From positions 27,588,612 to 27,652,611 of the forward strand of contig JALGQZ010000011.1 in assembly GCA_023105745.1 (NCBI GenBank): a DNA stretch of 64,000 nucleotides, given 5' to 3'. Both the position numbers and the translations under genes were made by a program. The number at the start of each line of letters is the position of its first letter. The first letter of the stretch is position 1. The notes under the pieces were generated by a model, which worked only from the letters and a program-made list of their open reading frames with translations, was not told the origin of the DNA and ran no database searches. Source of the DNA: Austropuccinia psidii. Its lineage: Eukaryota > Basidiomycota > Pucciniomycetes > Pucciniales > Sphaerophragmiaceae. Below, piece after piece: positions 9,744 to 20,189 of this stretch.

Positions 9744-12674
9744 CTAACATATGATACTCCTCTGAGGCTTAAACTTTGATCCCCTTTTGGATTTATGTCT
9801 TTCAAATTTAAAAGACATTTCACTTTTAAATTTATGATTAAAGAAATTATATAATTGTTTTTTAATTTTATGCTTGAGAACTCTGAGAGGAAGAGGAATT
9901 TTCTCTTGAGTATTATTATAAGTAAGTATGAGATTAACTTCAATTTTATTTCTTGTGGTATGTTCATTACTTTGATTTCTGATAGAGAATTTTCTGGTTT
10001 TTGTATTCCTAGTGACTTTTCTTTCTCTAGAAATATGGATTGGTTGAGCCAAAGTGTTATCATGCAGAATTTCAGACATATGGCCTGAAGGAATGGTATT
10101 TTCTTGTGGAAGTTGAAAGTTATTCAACTCTAATCTCTGGGCCAAATTTGTTGTTTCAACTTGTTGGTTATCCATATTAAAGAATGCATCATACAGTTTT
10201 AAGATTTCTTTTTCTTCAGAGGTTAACTGGTCTTTACCTGCTTGATCAGAATTAGCTGAAAGTTGGTTTTCATCATATTCTTTCTTCAAAATTCCCTCAA
10301 ATGGCTTTTTGTCGATTTCTCTTGAGAATGTGACCTTGAAATTTGAGGGTTTGTGAATTTTTTCTTGGAAGTGGGGAGTTTGAGGATTTATATTGGAATT
10401 TTGCTTGAATTTTTGAATCAAGACTCGAGGACCCTCCTGATGTGTACTTGATTCTTGAGGTTGAGATAACACTTCATTATCCTGAGGATTTTCTTTGAAT
10501 ATTTCTTCCAGAAGAGCTTGGATATCTTTTTCTGGTTTAGGAAAGGTGCGTGTATTGTTTAAGTTATTCCCTTGTTTGAAAGGTACAGAAAATATGTCTG
10601 GAATATCATCTATAAATAAGTCACTTCCAGATGCAAATGTCTCCTGAATTGGTTTCTTGTCCCTCTCAAACAGATTGAATGCTTTTGATTGTCTAATGTT
10701 GAATAATTCTTGATTTTTGTCTGAAAGGTCTTCATTAACTTTATGAGTGTGTTCCATATCATAAATTCCCTCTGAATGGAAGGTGTTTACTTTGAAGGTA
10801 TTCAGACTGTTTTCCCCCTCTTCTTCTTCTTTTGAGTGGGAAAATTCTCCCTTTTGCTTCATTTCTTCTTCTCCTTCTATCCCAATATCTAGTGAATTTT
10901 TGCTTTCTTCATCTTCTATTGATGACTTATAAATACTCTTTATAACAGAAAAGTAATGACAAAATTCCTTCCCCAAAATTAAATGGTTTTCTGCTCCTTC
11001 AACTGTAAATGGTAAGTAAATGGTTTCATCAGTTGGCATAACAATCTGTACTTTTTTCATTAAAATTTGATGTTTTGTTTTATTTTCCTTCTTGGGCTTC
11101 ATTCCAATACTTAATCCAATTTTTAATGGCAAAATATTTTCTTCTAGGCTTGGGTTCATAATTGGCATAACAGGATATTGCTCCCATCCTACTCTAACAT
11201 AAATTGGTGAGTTGAATTCACAATTGGGTGACAAATTAGCAAAGGAATTCTTTTGAGAGTTGTCACTACCAATAGATCCTGTGCTGCTTGCTATTTCTAA
11301 TTCCATAAAATTTAACTTTTTAATTGCTTTGTCTAAGTGCAAATGTTCTTGAGATTGAATTGATCCTTCCTCTGATAAGCTGGTTTCTAACTTTTGATTT
11401 GTTGGTTCCACTTCAAGTTCAGTAATGCTACTTTCAATTTTAGTTGGATTTATTTCTTCTAAAATGATTGGTTGAGCTCCAGGGCATTGAAAGTCCCATT
11501 GAACTTCAGATTTATGATTATTTTTTATTTTAGAAATAATTTTTGAAAAATATCTTTTGATTTTAGAGGACCCCTTCATTTTGGAATCATTACAGTATTC
11601 TTCATTAGAGATTGCATCCTTTTTCTTTTTCCAATAAGTACCATTCTTCCCATATTTATTTGAAACACTTTTGACTAGCTGTTTTGGCTTTAAGCCTTTC
11701 TTTTGTACTGGTTCCACTTCAATAGTGGAAGCTTCCATGTTAGAGCTATAAGTATTTTCAAATTTTGGATGGAGAAGAGGGTCATTATTGTCTAGGTTGC
11801 TAATTCTCTGTGAAGATACTAATAATGGTTCAACTGTTTGAGGTTCCTCTTCTTTCAAATGATATATTGACTCATTTGTTTTCTTGCCACTATAGTTTTT
11901 CTTCTCTTCAATATCAAATTGGACTTTCCTGGGGGGTGATTTTGATTTTGGTTCTTCATTTTTCAGTCCTGTTATTCTAGCCATATTACACATTTCCATT
12001 CCTCTTGGTGGTCCTGTATGCCATCCTTTTGATTCTGGTGTACATATAGGTATACACAATCTTCTTCCATCTGATTCTTTGTAACTGAGAATTTCACCTT
12101 TTTGTTGGGAGTGTTCAAGTCTAATACCATTGTCAGCAAGAAAAGGTCTCCCAATAACTGTGTGAACAGAACCCCTGGCTACAAAGAAGTGAATTCTTCT
12201 TTCATCTCCAGATGGTAATACTAGTAAGGTATTTTCTGATAATCCCACAATTGCTGTGCTGTGACCTCCAATTCCTCTAAGCCTCATGTTCAGAACCCTC
12301 ATTGGTAATCTTGCTTTAATGGATTCCACTTCTGGTATTATACTGAGTTCAGCTCCAGTATCTACTAATGCTTTTACTATATGTCCTTCTTGCCCAACTG
12401 ATACCTCAATCATTCCAAGGGGATAAGAGTAATGCATTTTATCTTGAATGGTTATTTCTTGAGTGGTTGTTTGCTCCTGACTGTTGATTGATTTGAGAGA
12501 CATTAAGTATTTCCATTCTTTATCTGAAAGAAACTTCAATTCTTGCATAAACTTGGGTGAGATTGTTACTATTTCTTCTAAGGTGAGGTTAATTTTCTGG
12601 TCCATGACCTTCTTCAAAACTTTTTCAATTATTGATCCTTCTTCTTCAACTAAAGGATTTTTGTTCACTTCCAT
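9744..12674 (-). CDS. Element B protease polyprotein (976 aa)
   Basis: This is a retropepsin-like aspartic protease followed by a very long tail. After about 100 leader residues comes 'YPLGMIEVSVGQEGHIVKAL', the active site 'VDTGAEL' near residue 107, 'RGIGGHS' and the flap-side 'VIGRPFLADNGIRL' near residue 175. A single DTG motif implies a homodimer. Residues 240-976 are polar, low in complexity and rich in Glu, Lys, Ser and Asn, with no RT or integrase motif. The frame matches gag exactly, and the 363 bases between are open except for TAA at 12816-12818 and the gag stop. It was therefore probably made as one Gag-protease polyprotein that processed its own Gag. It ends at a normal stop at 9744. 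Confidence 0.85.
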   Translation of the reverse strand: MEVNKNPLVEEEGSIIEKVLKKVMDQKINLTLEEIVTISPKFMQELKFLSDKEWKYLMSLKSINSQEQTTTQEITIQDKMHYSYPLGMIEVSVGQEGHIVKALVDTGAELSIIPEVESIKARLPMRVLNMRLRGIGGHSTAIVGLSENTLLVLPSGDERRIHFFVARGSVHTVIGRPFLADNGIRLEHSQQKGEILSYKESDGRRLCIPICTPESKGWHTGPPRGMEMCNMARITGLKNEEPKSKSPPRKVQFDIEEKKNYSGKKTNESIYHLKEEEPQTVEPLLVSSQRISNLDNNDPLLHPKFENTYSSNMEASTIEVEPVQKKGLKPKQLVKSVSNKYGKNGTYWKKKKDAISNEEYCNDSKMKGSSKIKRYFSKIISKIKNNHKSEVQWDFQCPGAQPIILEEINPTKIESSITELEVEPTNQKLETSLSEEGSIQSQEHLHLDKAIKKLNFMELEIASSTGSIGSDNSQKNSFANLSPNCEFNSPIYVRVGWEQYPVMPIMNPSLEENILPLKIGLSIGMKPKKENKTKHQILMKKVQIVMPTDETIYLPFTVEGAENHLILGKEFCHYFSVIKSIYKSSIEDEESKNSLDIGIEGEEEMKQKGEFSHSKEEEEGENSLNTFKVNTFHSEGIYDMEHTHKVNEDLSDKNQELFNIRQSKAFNLFERDKKPIQETFASGSDLFIDDIPDIFSVPFKQGNNLNNTRTFPKPEKDIQALLEEIFKENPQDNEVLSQPQESSTHQEGPRVLIQKFKQNSNINPQTPHFQEKIHKPSNFKVTFSREIDKKPFEGILKKEYDENQLSANSDQAGKDQLTSEEKEILKLYDAFFNMDNQQVETTNLAQRLELNNFQLPQENTIPSGHMSEILHDNTLAQPIHISRERKVTRNTKTRKFSIRNQSNEHTTRNKIEVNLILTYNNTQEKIPLPLRVLKHKIKKQLYNFFNHKFKSEMSFKFERHKSKRGSKFKPQRSIIC

Positions 12675-13037
12675 CTTTGGTACTTTTATTAGTGCTTTCT
12701 TATCAATATACTTCTCTTTAGCTGGTGGAGTAGGCCTAGGCTGGGTTGGTTCTGGTGGTTTAATAACCTCTTGTGGCTTTGATGATTTATATTTTGTAGG
12801 TATTATGACCTTTTCTTAATCAGCTTTTTCTTCTTCAATGAATCCACCAGGAATACTTGTCTTCTTTTTTATAGTGTCTTTGGGTTGAATAGTCTCTTTT
12901 GAGGGAAGGGGTTGGGCTTTAGATTTATCTTGATTTTCAATCCTTTGCTTTGTGTTTCTCAAGCCATAAGCATACCCAAAAGGTTCTTCTAATCCTGTTG
13001 AAATGCATGGTGGTTCCCAATCACCCCAATTGTCTAT
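12675..13037 (-). CDS. In-frame gag-protease linker with a TAA codon
   Basis: Read in the same frame as both neighbours, this stretch is open apart from TAA at 12816-12818, and the gag stop at 13038-13040 lies just upstream. It encodes 'NWGDWEPPCISTGLEEPFG' and then a Pro/Lys-rich segment running into 'KVPKMEV' of the protease frame. The continuity shows gag and protease were one frame. The two TAA codons are either new mutations or read-through points. Confidence 0.75.
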
Positions 13038-14555
13038 TTATATAAAGGCAGTTGATTTTTCCTTTTTCTTTTGTTCTTCCTCTTTGGTCTTTTCCTCTAA
13101 CTTTCTTTTGAGTTCCTCTTGTTCCTTCTGAAATTCTCTGACTAAATATTTTGGTGGAAATTTTCCATCATTAGGGATCCTTTCCCAATTGGGATATAAA
13201 TAATTGAAACCTTGTCTGATAACCCATTTCTCTTTTTGATCCTCCACTAGCTCACTACATCTCCCAACTGAATGACCTTCTTCCATGCAATAGTAACATT
13301 TAACAGCAAACTTTGGTACATTCTGTGCTGGAACATAGGGTACACTTCTGTTTGGTGGTGGAGAAACATTATCTCTGGGTCTGAATCCTTGATTGTTTGA
13401 CTGAGGGTTATTAATTATTTTCTTTTGGGGTGTAGCCGCATTAGTTAATTCATTTAATTGATCCATGAACTGTTTTACATCTTCATTTTCAGCAGGTGCC
13501 TCCTCCTTGACTACTTCCTTTTGTTCTTTTAGGGTTTTTGTAAGTTCTTTCATTTTCTTAAGGGCTTCTTGCATTCCTGGAAATACCTCTTCCTTGAATT
13601 GAACTCTTCTTTCCTTATTATTTGACTCTTTCTGTTCAGCTATCCTTGGAGGTGAAAGTCTTTTTGTGACTAATACTCTTGCTTCCAATTCCTGTTCAAT
13701 GTACTTCTTCAAAATCTTCATTGGTGATATGAGATATCCTCCATCTTCTGCTCTAACCATGACATTCTCCTTTATCATTTCTTTACTGATAGCTCCTTTT
13801 ATGTCTGCAGAGAGACAGTCAAACAGATCCTCATGAAACATATTATCTTGAGGAATATATTTATATCTTAAAAGGTATGTAATAATTGTCTCATATTCTC
13901 CCATAAATCTCTTATACTGTGAAAGATTACTGATTCCACCTTCATCCTGTATATCATTAAATAGCTGTACAAGGGAATCCTTTCTATATCTTCTTTCAGG
14001 TTCAACTCTCCCCCATTTTGTTATAAGGTCCTTTTTAAGCTGCGTCCAATTTCCTTCTTCATATCCTGGCATAGCTTCTATTGCATCACTAATTTTGGAA
14101 TCTGTTGTCCAAAATGCCATCTGCATTGCCAGATCTTCTTCTGTTGCACCTTCAATTTGAGCTATTCTTTCAATCTTCTTGATAAATTTTTCAACTTCTT
14201 CACCATTAAAATTGAGGTTGTAATTCTTTGCTTTAATTTTTACTACTGATCTTTCTTTCCTTGGAATCTCTTGTTGTAATGGACTTGGATTTGTTGGTGT
14301 GGAAACAAAAACTCTCCTTGGGATATTTGATGGTCTTGACTCTGTTGCTGGAGTAGATGTTGCTCTAGGTCCAGGTGTTGGTGATATTGGTGAATCTTCT
14401 GGTCTAACATGTCTAGGTAAACTGGATTCATTAGGGCTCGCACCTGGTGTATATGATGTTGATTCTCTTCTCTTTCCCTTCTTTTTACTTAGATTATTGA
14501 TAGTATCCTGCAACTTCTGTGCCATTTGCTCTTGTGTCTCTCTGAAAATCCTCAT
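13038..14555 (-). CDS. Element B Gag (505 aa, zinc knuckle)
   Basis: Gag is the structural protein that packages the element RNA. The N-terminal 100 residues are Ser/Pro-rich. A helical retrotransposon-Gag region follows, with 'FIKKIERIAQIEGATEEDLA' and 'WTQLKKDLITKWG'. A CCHC zinc knuckle 'CYYCMEEGHSVGRC' (C-x2-C-x4-H-x4-C) sits near residue 415, and the C-terminus is a charged Lys/Glu coil. The ATG at 14555 is the first after an in-frame TAA (14637-14639). The frame continues upstream to an ATG at 14652-14654, which is probably the original start. The frame ends at TAA 13038-13040 and resumes without a shift into the protease. Confidence 0.88.
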   Translation of the reverse strand: MRIFRETQEQMAQKLQDTINNLSKKKGKRRESTSYTPGASPNESSLPRHVRPEDSPISPTPGPRATSTPATESRPSNIPRRVFVSTPTNPSPLQQEIPRKERSVVKIKAKNYNLNFNGEEVEKFIKKIERIAQIEGATEEDLAMQMAFWTTDSKISDAIEAMPGYEEGNWTQLKKDLITKWGRVEPERRYRKDSLVQLFNDIQDEGGISNLSQYKRFMGEYETIITYLLRYKYIPQDNMFHEDLFDCLSADIKGAISKEMIKENVMVRAEDGGYLISPMKILKKYIEQELEARVLVTKRLSPPRIAEQKESNNKERRVQFKEEVFPGMQEALKKMKELTKTLKEQKEVVKEEAPAENEDVKQFMDQLNELTNAATPQKKIINNPQSNNQGFRPRDNVSPPPNRSVPYVPAQNVPKFAVKCYYCMEEGHSVGRCSELVEDQKEKWVIRQGFNYLYPNWERIPNDGKFPPKYLVREFQKEQEELKRKLEEKTKEEEQKKKEKSTAFI

Positions 14556-15013
14556 GAGATATTCACTCTGATCTTCTTCTTCACTTCCCTCCTCATACTG
14601 TCCTTCTACAGTATCCTCAGGTAATGGTGGTAATTTTTATGTGGACTGATCCATGGTCTCTACTTTATAAATACTACCTCCTGACTCCTTTGATTTATTT
14701 ATTCCTTTTCTTGATTCTTGAATGAGATTAAAGAAGAACTTCCTTATCTTCTCCTTTTCCTTTTCTTCTGTTCTTAGTGTTGGGATAAGATCACTATATT
14801 CTACTTGAGATTCTTGTGCTTATGGTGTTGAGTTTTTAAATGAATAATAATAATGATATGAGGATGATGATGATTGATGATATGATGGTGAATTATGATA
14901 TGATGATTTTTGATTTGTGGATTCCAGTTTTTGAAAGATATTTATTTTGTTAATTTTATTGTTTTGAGATCAAGCTGAAGAGATGCTAAGGGTATTCCAA
15001 TCTGACATGCCAC
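14556..15013 (-). other. Element B leader, primer site and N-terminal gag extension
   Basis: Bases 14556-14654 extend the gag frame to a likely original ATG, broken once by TAA at 14637-14639. Upstream, 14838-14920 is a GATGAT/GATATG simple repeat. Next to the 5' LTR the minus strand reads GTGGCATGTCAGATTGG. TGG one base after the LTR is the usual form of a tRNA primer-binding site, but I could not assign the tRNA. Confidence 0.6.
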
Positions 15014-17334
15014 TGTTGGGACACCAGATGTGGGATAAAATGAGGCAGTACCTGGAAGGGGAAATTACAAGAAAACAGTTTTGAATTGCTGTTTGAGACT
15101 TGTAACCCTTGCTCTGCTCGTGTGCTAGAATAATCTAGCCTGCCCTTCCTAATATGCTAAGTTATCTTTACTGAGTTCACCAAATCAATTTTATTATTGA
15201 TAGTGGCTTGATCAGAAAATATTAGACTCAACAATCTCTAATCAGACTTTGCTCTACTCAAAACAATGGTTATTTAAAACCTTAACAAATAAATTCTTTT
15301 TAAAACTTTCAGCAGGCTGAGTGGATTCCACCAGATGATAGTACAACAATATATAAAATAATATAATGACTAAAATAAATAAATAAAATAACAGGAAACA
15401 CTATCTTCTAATACAAAATCACAAAATATTCTTTTCTTGATAATTCTTTAATAGATATAGAAACTAATAGCTAGGATAACAACAATCTTCAATTCTCTTA
15501 AATAATAAACTTGAAAGGGATAAAAAATATTTCAAGCCCTTTTGATGTGATGGATGGGATAATACTCTAATAATGGTTAATAATATAGCATAATATGGGT
15601 AGTTTAAGGTTATATTTTGTGTTTTGATTTAATAATAGATTATATGATCTCTTCTGGTTTGCTGATAATAATAATATCTAATTGTTATACTTTCAATATT
15701 AATTCAAGCTAAACAATAAAGTATTTAATTTTGTTTTGTTCCTTGATGATAATTTATTAGGGATTACCCAATAAATACAAATCCACTTTTATTTTAAAAG
15801 TAGTATAATTACTTTGGTTGTGCAGGTTTTGTTTTAAAACAAGCAAAATCACTCTCTTTGAGGAAGGTTTCAACAAAAACTAGCCCAAAACTAATTATAA
15901 TGGTTAGGTTTTATTTGAAAGCCTACAAAATTACTTTGGTTTGATGGTTTTATTTTAAAACTCTCTAGAAATTACTTTTAAGGATTTAAACACTAAACTC
16001 CAGAGACGCCTTGCTCATGAGCTTCAAGCTTTAAGATCCTAATTAAATAAGGCACTAGTCTACCTGCTAGTAAGGGATGAATTAAAGTCTTTTCACACTA
16101 TTGGTTCTCTTGATCTATGTCAACAACGAACCTCAGTTACTAGGCTTAATTTATCAAAAATTTCTAGTATACCTCCTAGAAGAGGGATCAGAAAAAATCA
16201 ATTAAATTTACAATTTCTAGATGGGGAAAAGGGAAAAAGTGGGAGAGAGGGCCTCTATTTATATCCGTGGGGCCCTCCATAGGAGTGCAAAAAAGAGGGG
16301 ACTTAGAAATTTTCAGCCTCTGGTGGCTGTGCAAAGCTGTGCAAACTTTGCTTGTGGAATTTCAGGGCAATGTGTTGTGACGTGACACGCGTCTGGATTT
16401 CTCACCAATCAGATTGCTTCACTTGACTTTTCCTAATGACGTAACGTGTTTCTGACCAATCAGATCCATTCATTCTTATCTCTCCCATTTACATATGACA
16501 TGTGGCTTTGTAATACAGTTAAACCATAATTTCTGGCCCTGGAACCCTTATCTCCATGTATTACTCAATTGATTACTAATCTGTCAGCTGATTTTCCTGT
16601 ATTATAGTTTTCTGGCTTCCTGTATTACTCATTGACCTATATTACCTGTATTACCTGTATTCTTCCTGAAAATTCCTAAATCTTTTATATTCCTTTCAAA
16701 ATTCAGTCCCACTCTTCATCTCTGCAGCTTCAATCAGAACTTTGGGGGTTACACTCACAGAAAAGTTGATGTAATATGGCCTTTCCAATTCAACAATAAA
16801 TTATTTCAGTCTTCAAAAATTAATCATTTAATTATCTAAAGGAACTAAGTGATGCTTATCCTCTCTTTGGGTGGTTCATAACAGCAAAAATACATGAAGC
16901 TTCCCAAAATTGATACTTCAAAAGTGTTTTGTTCCACACCTTGAACCTTCTATGTCCCCTATGATGCCTACAACTCTGCTCTTTATTAATTGGCATCCTC
17001 ATTGTGACTCTGATTATATTAATCACCCAATTTCTTATATTTAAGCATATTAAAAAAATTATATTGAAAAATTATTTACATAGAAAATTGAAAAATGTCT
17101 TTGATTTGGGTACTGTCCATCACAATTATGTGTTGGATAGTGCAGTGGGGTGACACTGGAAGAGCAATTATGTGGTCAATTTTTCTTAATGAATATATCA
17201 TTTGTGTTATTCCATGTTTATTTTACTGTTACTTTTCCTCAAAGGTTATTTCATACTATTGATATCCTCTTTTATATAAATAATTACCATAAAAATAAAA
17301 AATTTATTCAGCTGAACTGTCATGGTATACCACA
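15014..17334 (-). repeat. 5' LTR of element B (right copy)
   Basis: This is the direct repeat of 4518-6841. On the minus strand it starts TGTGGTATACC and ends CCCAACA, with TG...CA ends. It is followed at 17335 by GCAC, the presumed target duplication, and then by the RNase H sequence of element A. It would drive transcription of the element B gag-protease frame. Confidence 0.93.
16256..16263 (-). promoter_or_regulatory. TATA box of the element B 5' LTR
   Basis: Minus-strand TATAAATA, in the context GGATATAAATAGAGGCCC, is conserved in the left LTR at 5763-5770 and in the relic at 530-545. Transcription would start roughly 30 bases further along the minus strand. Confidence 0.6.
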
Positions 17335-17630
17335 GCACCATATCTGGCTTCTGTTGGTTTGAATTGTCTTGAGATGTAACAAACTGGTCCTTCTGTAGGT
17401 TTGTCATCAATAATTTGGACTTGATGTAGGGCTGCCCCTAATCCATCTCCACATGCATCGATGTACAATTTGAAAGGTATATTCCAGTCAGGCATGAGGA
17501 GTAAAGGTGCTTCTGTAAGAGCTTTCCTTATCTTCTCATAAGCTTTAATTCTCTCTTGCCTCATCTCAAATACTGTCTGTTGATCATAGATTCTGTAGAG
17601 TGAATTGGCTATAATTGCAAAGTCTTTCAA
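17335..17630 (-). pseudogene. Element A RNase H, upstream half
   Basis: '[20 protein letters not shown]' contains the first RNase H Asp, and '[15 protein letters not shown]' runs to the break. The reading stops at 17335, where element B begins, and resumes at 4517 with 'ASQMES'. Element C has the intact equivalent at 42725-43000. This junction proves the nesting order. Confidence 0.9.
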
Positions 17631-18696
17631 GTGTTGCCTCTAATAACTGGCAAATCCTAGAAAAGACATCATTTCTTTCTTATTCTGGGGTATCGGCTTA
17701 AGTAACACTGCTGCCACTTTATTTTTGTCAATACCCAAGCTTAGACCAGAAACAATATGTCCTAATCCTTTGAGTTCTTCAAAACCAAAATTGCATTTCT
17801 CGAGTTAAATCTTCATATTCACTTCAGCTACTTTGTGAAATACTCTTGCAAGTCTTTCAAGGTGAAAAGACCATGAATCAGAACATATGATAATATAATC
17901 AATATAAATGATAAGCCATCCTTCAGATAATTCTGTGGGGAAGATGGTATTCATCATTCTTTGATAATTAGATGGTGCATTTTTAATACCAAATGGCATT
18001 CTAAGATACTCATAAATAGCACAGTGAGTGATGATTCTAAGTAATTTCTTAGATTTAGGAGTCAAAACATTTTGGTGAAAGCCTTGCAATGCATCCATTG
18101 ATGTTATATATTTTAGACAATTGGGTCAATGTTTCTTGAATTGTAGGGATTCAATACCTATCTGGAACTGTTTAGGTATTCAATGCTCTAAAATCTCCAA
18201 CCATTCTTGACTTATCATTATGCCAAGCAATAATAACAGGTGTTTTCACTTCAAATCCTTCATTATGGCCTACTTTCCTTAGTACACCAAGTTGGATCAA
18301 CTCGTGGATATGTTTTTCCAAGGCTTCTCTAGGGCCGGGATTGGCTGGATAAGCTGGTCTTCTAAGTACTGGAGGATATGGTCTGTCAATAGTAAGAGTA
18401 ATATCAACTTCATGTCCTTTTATAGCACCTAATGGTTCATTATCAGAGTAAAATGAGTTATTATATGTGTATAACACATCAATAATTTTATGTCTCATAT
18501 TTGGTGAGAATGATGGATCAATTTGTGCTTGCACCAGTTGATTAGTCACAAATTCTTCCCTATAAGTATCTTTTTTAAAAGATACCAGTGATATTTGTTT
18601 TGGCATATTGGAAAAAGAAAATGTTTGTCTCTTGTTTTCTCCAATTGTGAAATATCTATCCTTATGGTTATTGATGTCAATACCATAAATATTCAA
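17631..18696 (-). pseudogene. Element A reverse transcriptase, catalytic Asp lost
   Basis: The RT fingers begin 'DNEPLGAIKGHEVDITL' and continue to 'KSRMVGDFRALNT' (18696-18172). The palm follows with 'MDALQGFHQN' and 'YLRMPFGIKNAPSNYQRMM', then the thumb. The YxDD box reads 'YIDYIIIC': the second catalytic Asp is Tyr (GAT to TAT), whereas element C keeps 'YIDDIIIC'. Stops and frameshifts lie near 18171-18099, 17804 and 17640. The enzyme cannot be active. Confidence 0.9.
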
Positions 18697-18996
18697 GTAA
18701 TCATTTCAAAGAATAATGTGCTGAGATGTGCAATTGTCCATTACTACAATCTCAGTCTTCAATCTAATACTTCCTGATGGGTGTGGAAATACAAGATTAG
18801 TGTCCAATATACCCAAAGGGTACTTATTATGACTGGAACTACTAAATTGTACACCCTATATTGGTAATAGATGATGCTTCCATCCAGGGAGTATGGCTTG
18901 AAGATAATTATTTCCTACACAAGTGCAAAATGCCCCTGTATCCAGATGCACTTTGGCTTCAATATCATTCATAAGAACTGATGTGATACAAGATGC
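18697..18996 (-). pseudogene. Element A aspartic protease, broken by stops
   Basis: The minus-strand reading gives 'EAKVHLDTGAFCTCVG' with the DTG active site, then 'GSIRLKTEIVVMDNCTSQ' and 'NDYLNIYGIDI', matching element C at 41330-41640. In-frame stops occur near 19006 (from Gly), 18857 (from Glu) and 18705 (from Gly), each explained by one G to T change. Confidence 0.85.
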
Positions 18997-19977
18997 TCAA
19001 GCAGTGTATCCTTTACCTCTAGCAAGATTGGTTTTACACATTCTGGCATGTTGGATATTGATCAGGTTATGACAGTCCTCACTGTACTGTGGCAAGTGAG
19101 TATGGACTTCTGTGACCTCAAAGAAAGCTGTAATGTTTTTGATGGGATAGTCTTCTACTGGTGTATCCTCAGAGACTGCAGAATCTAGGTCAGATTCTTC
19201 TTTCTCTTCAGTGCACTGAACTTCATTGATTTTTGTCTTTTTGGTGCAAGTGCTGGCTAAATTTGAAGTGCTTCCACATTTATGACACTTCAAGACAGGT
19301 CTTTCAGGTTTTCTGTCCTCTATGGAAATATTTGGGACCATTTTGGACTCCATAGGTATTTTAGTCCAAGTTTTACCAATTCTTGTTCTAGTAATGATAT
19401 CTTCCATTGAATTGACATAGTCCTCTGTTGAACAAGGTTCTACACATCTGAAATCAATAACATGTTCCAGCTCTCCTCCACACTTTCTTAATATTTTCAT
19501 ATTAATCATGGTGTCAGACATATCTGGGTGTAAAGCAGATAATCTGTCTTTCTGCTTGAAGAACCAAGTAAGTGGTTTATCCTTTTCTGAGTTAAAAATG
19601 CCACTTTCAAAAGCATTTTCCATTTTAAATCTACAAGAATTATTGGCCCATTTGGTAATCATTTCAGATTTCTACCACGACCAATGATGTTTTCCATGAT
19701 CTTGTCTCATCTTGTAATACCATTCCTTTGCAGTTCTGGTAAACAGAGAGTGTAATTTTCCCACTATAATTTGATCAGGTATGTGAAACTCTTCTTGCAA
19801 CATATCAATAGTTCTGATGGACTCAATATGGTTATATTCTCCTTCACCAGAGAATGTTGGCCATTCTTCCAATTTGGGAATATCCTTTGCAGAGATAACA
19901 TTTTCTCCCAAGAATGGGGTCAAACTTCCTTTAACAGAAGGTTTTTCTTCAGTCAAAGGTGTAGAATGTCTTGGCAT
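18997..19977 (-). pseudogene. Element A gag core and nucleocapsid
   Basis: The retrotransposon-Gag domain reads 'DIPKLEEWPTFSGEGEYNHI', 'KEWYYKMRQDHGKHHW' and 'MITKWANNSCRFKMENAF'. A stop near 19670 replaces a Trp codon of 'WW'. The zinc knuckle is 'CHKCGSTSNLASTC', where the zinc-binding His of element C ('SHLANTC') has become Asn (CAT to AAT), so RNA binding would be impaired. The region ends 'HTHLPQYSEDCHN' just before the protease. Confidence 0.88.
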
Positions 19978-20189
19978 ATGTGGTTCATAATTCTTATGAA
20001 TTTTTTCTACATTTGCAATAATTTCATCCTTTAACTTCTTCCTTTCACTGTCACTTTTTCCAAATGTGTGGAAAACTGATTGGTATTTTTAGTTATTTCA
20101 AAGACATGGTCTTTCAGAATTCTAAGCTGATCATTAATGTTTAAAATGGAAATATCTTCCATTTCATCATTTTGAACTTGACATTTATT
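19978..20189 (-). pseudogene. Element A gag coiled linker
   Basis: This short stretch links the two gag parts. After a stop at 20190, the reading 'MEDISILNINDQLRILKDHV' continues as a heptad-like coil, then shifts frame before 'PRHSTPLTEEK'. Element C lacks the equivalent 35-40 codons at its E junction. Confidence 0.6.

Larger units (their letters stand above)
4518..17334 (-). mobile_element. Element B: full-length LTR element with Gag and protease only
   Basis: Two near-identical 2.3 kb direct repeats (4518-6841 and 15014-17334) flank 8.2 kb. Read on the minus strand the LTRs start TGTGGTATACC and end CCCAACA (worn in the left copy). A polypurine tract touches the 3' LTR, and a TGG-starting candidate primer site follows the 5' LTR after one base. 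The flanks carry GCAC at 4514-4517 and 17335-17338, a 4 bp duplication, or 5 bp with one mismatch. By eye about 30 substitutions separate the LTRs, roughly 1.5%, so it is younger than A. No reverse transcriptase, RNase H or integrase motif is present in the interior. Confidence 0.9.

Noticed and set aside
9855..10088. Plus-strand frames opposite gag and protease of element B (also 12484-12819 and 14299-14571)
   Set aside because: Antisense shadows of the long minus-strand frames.
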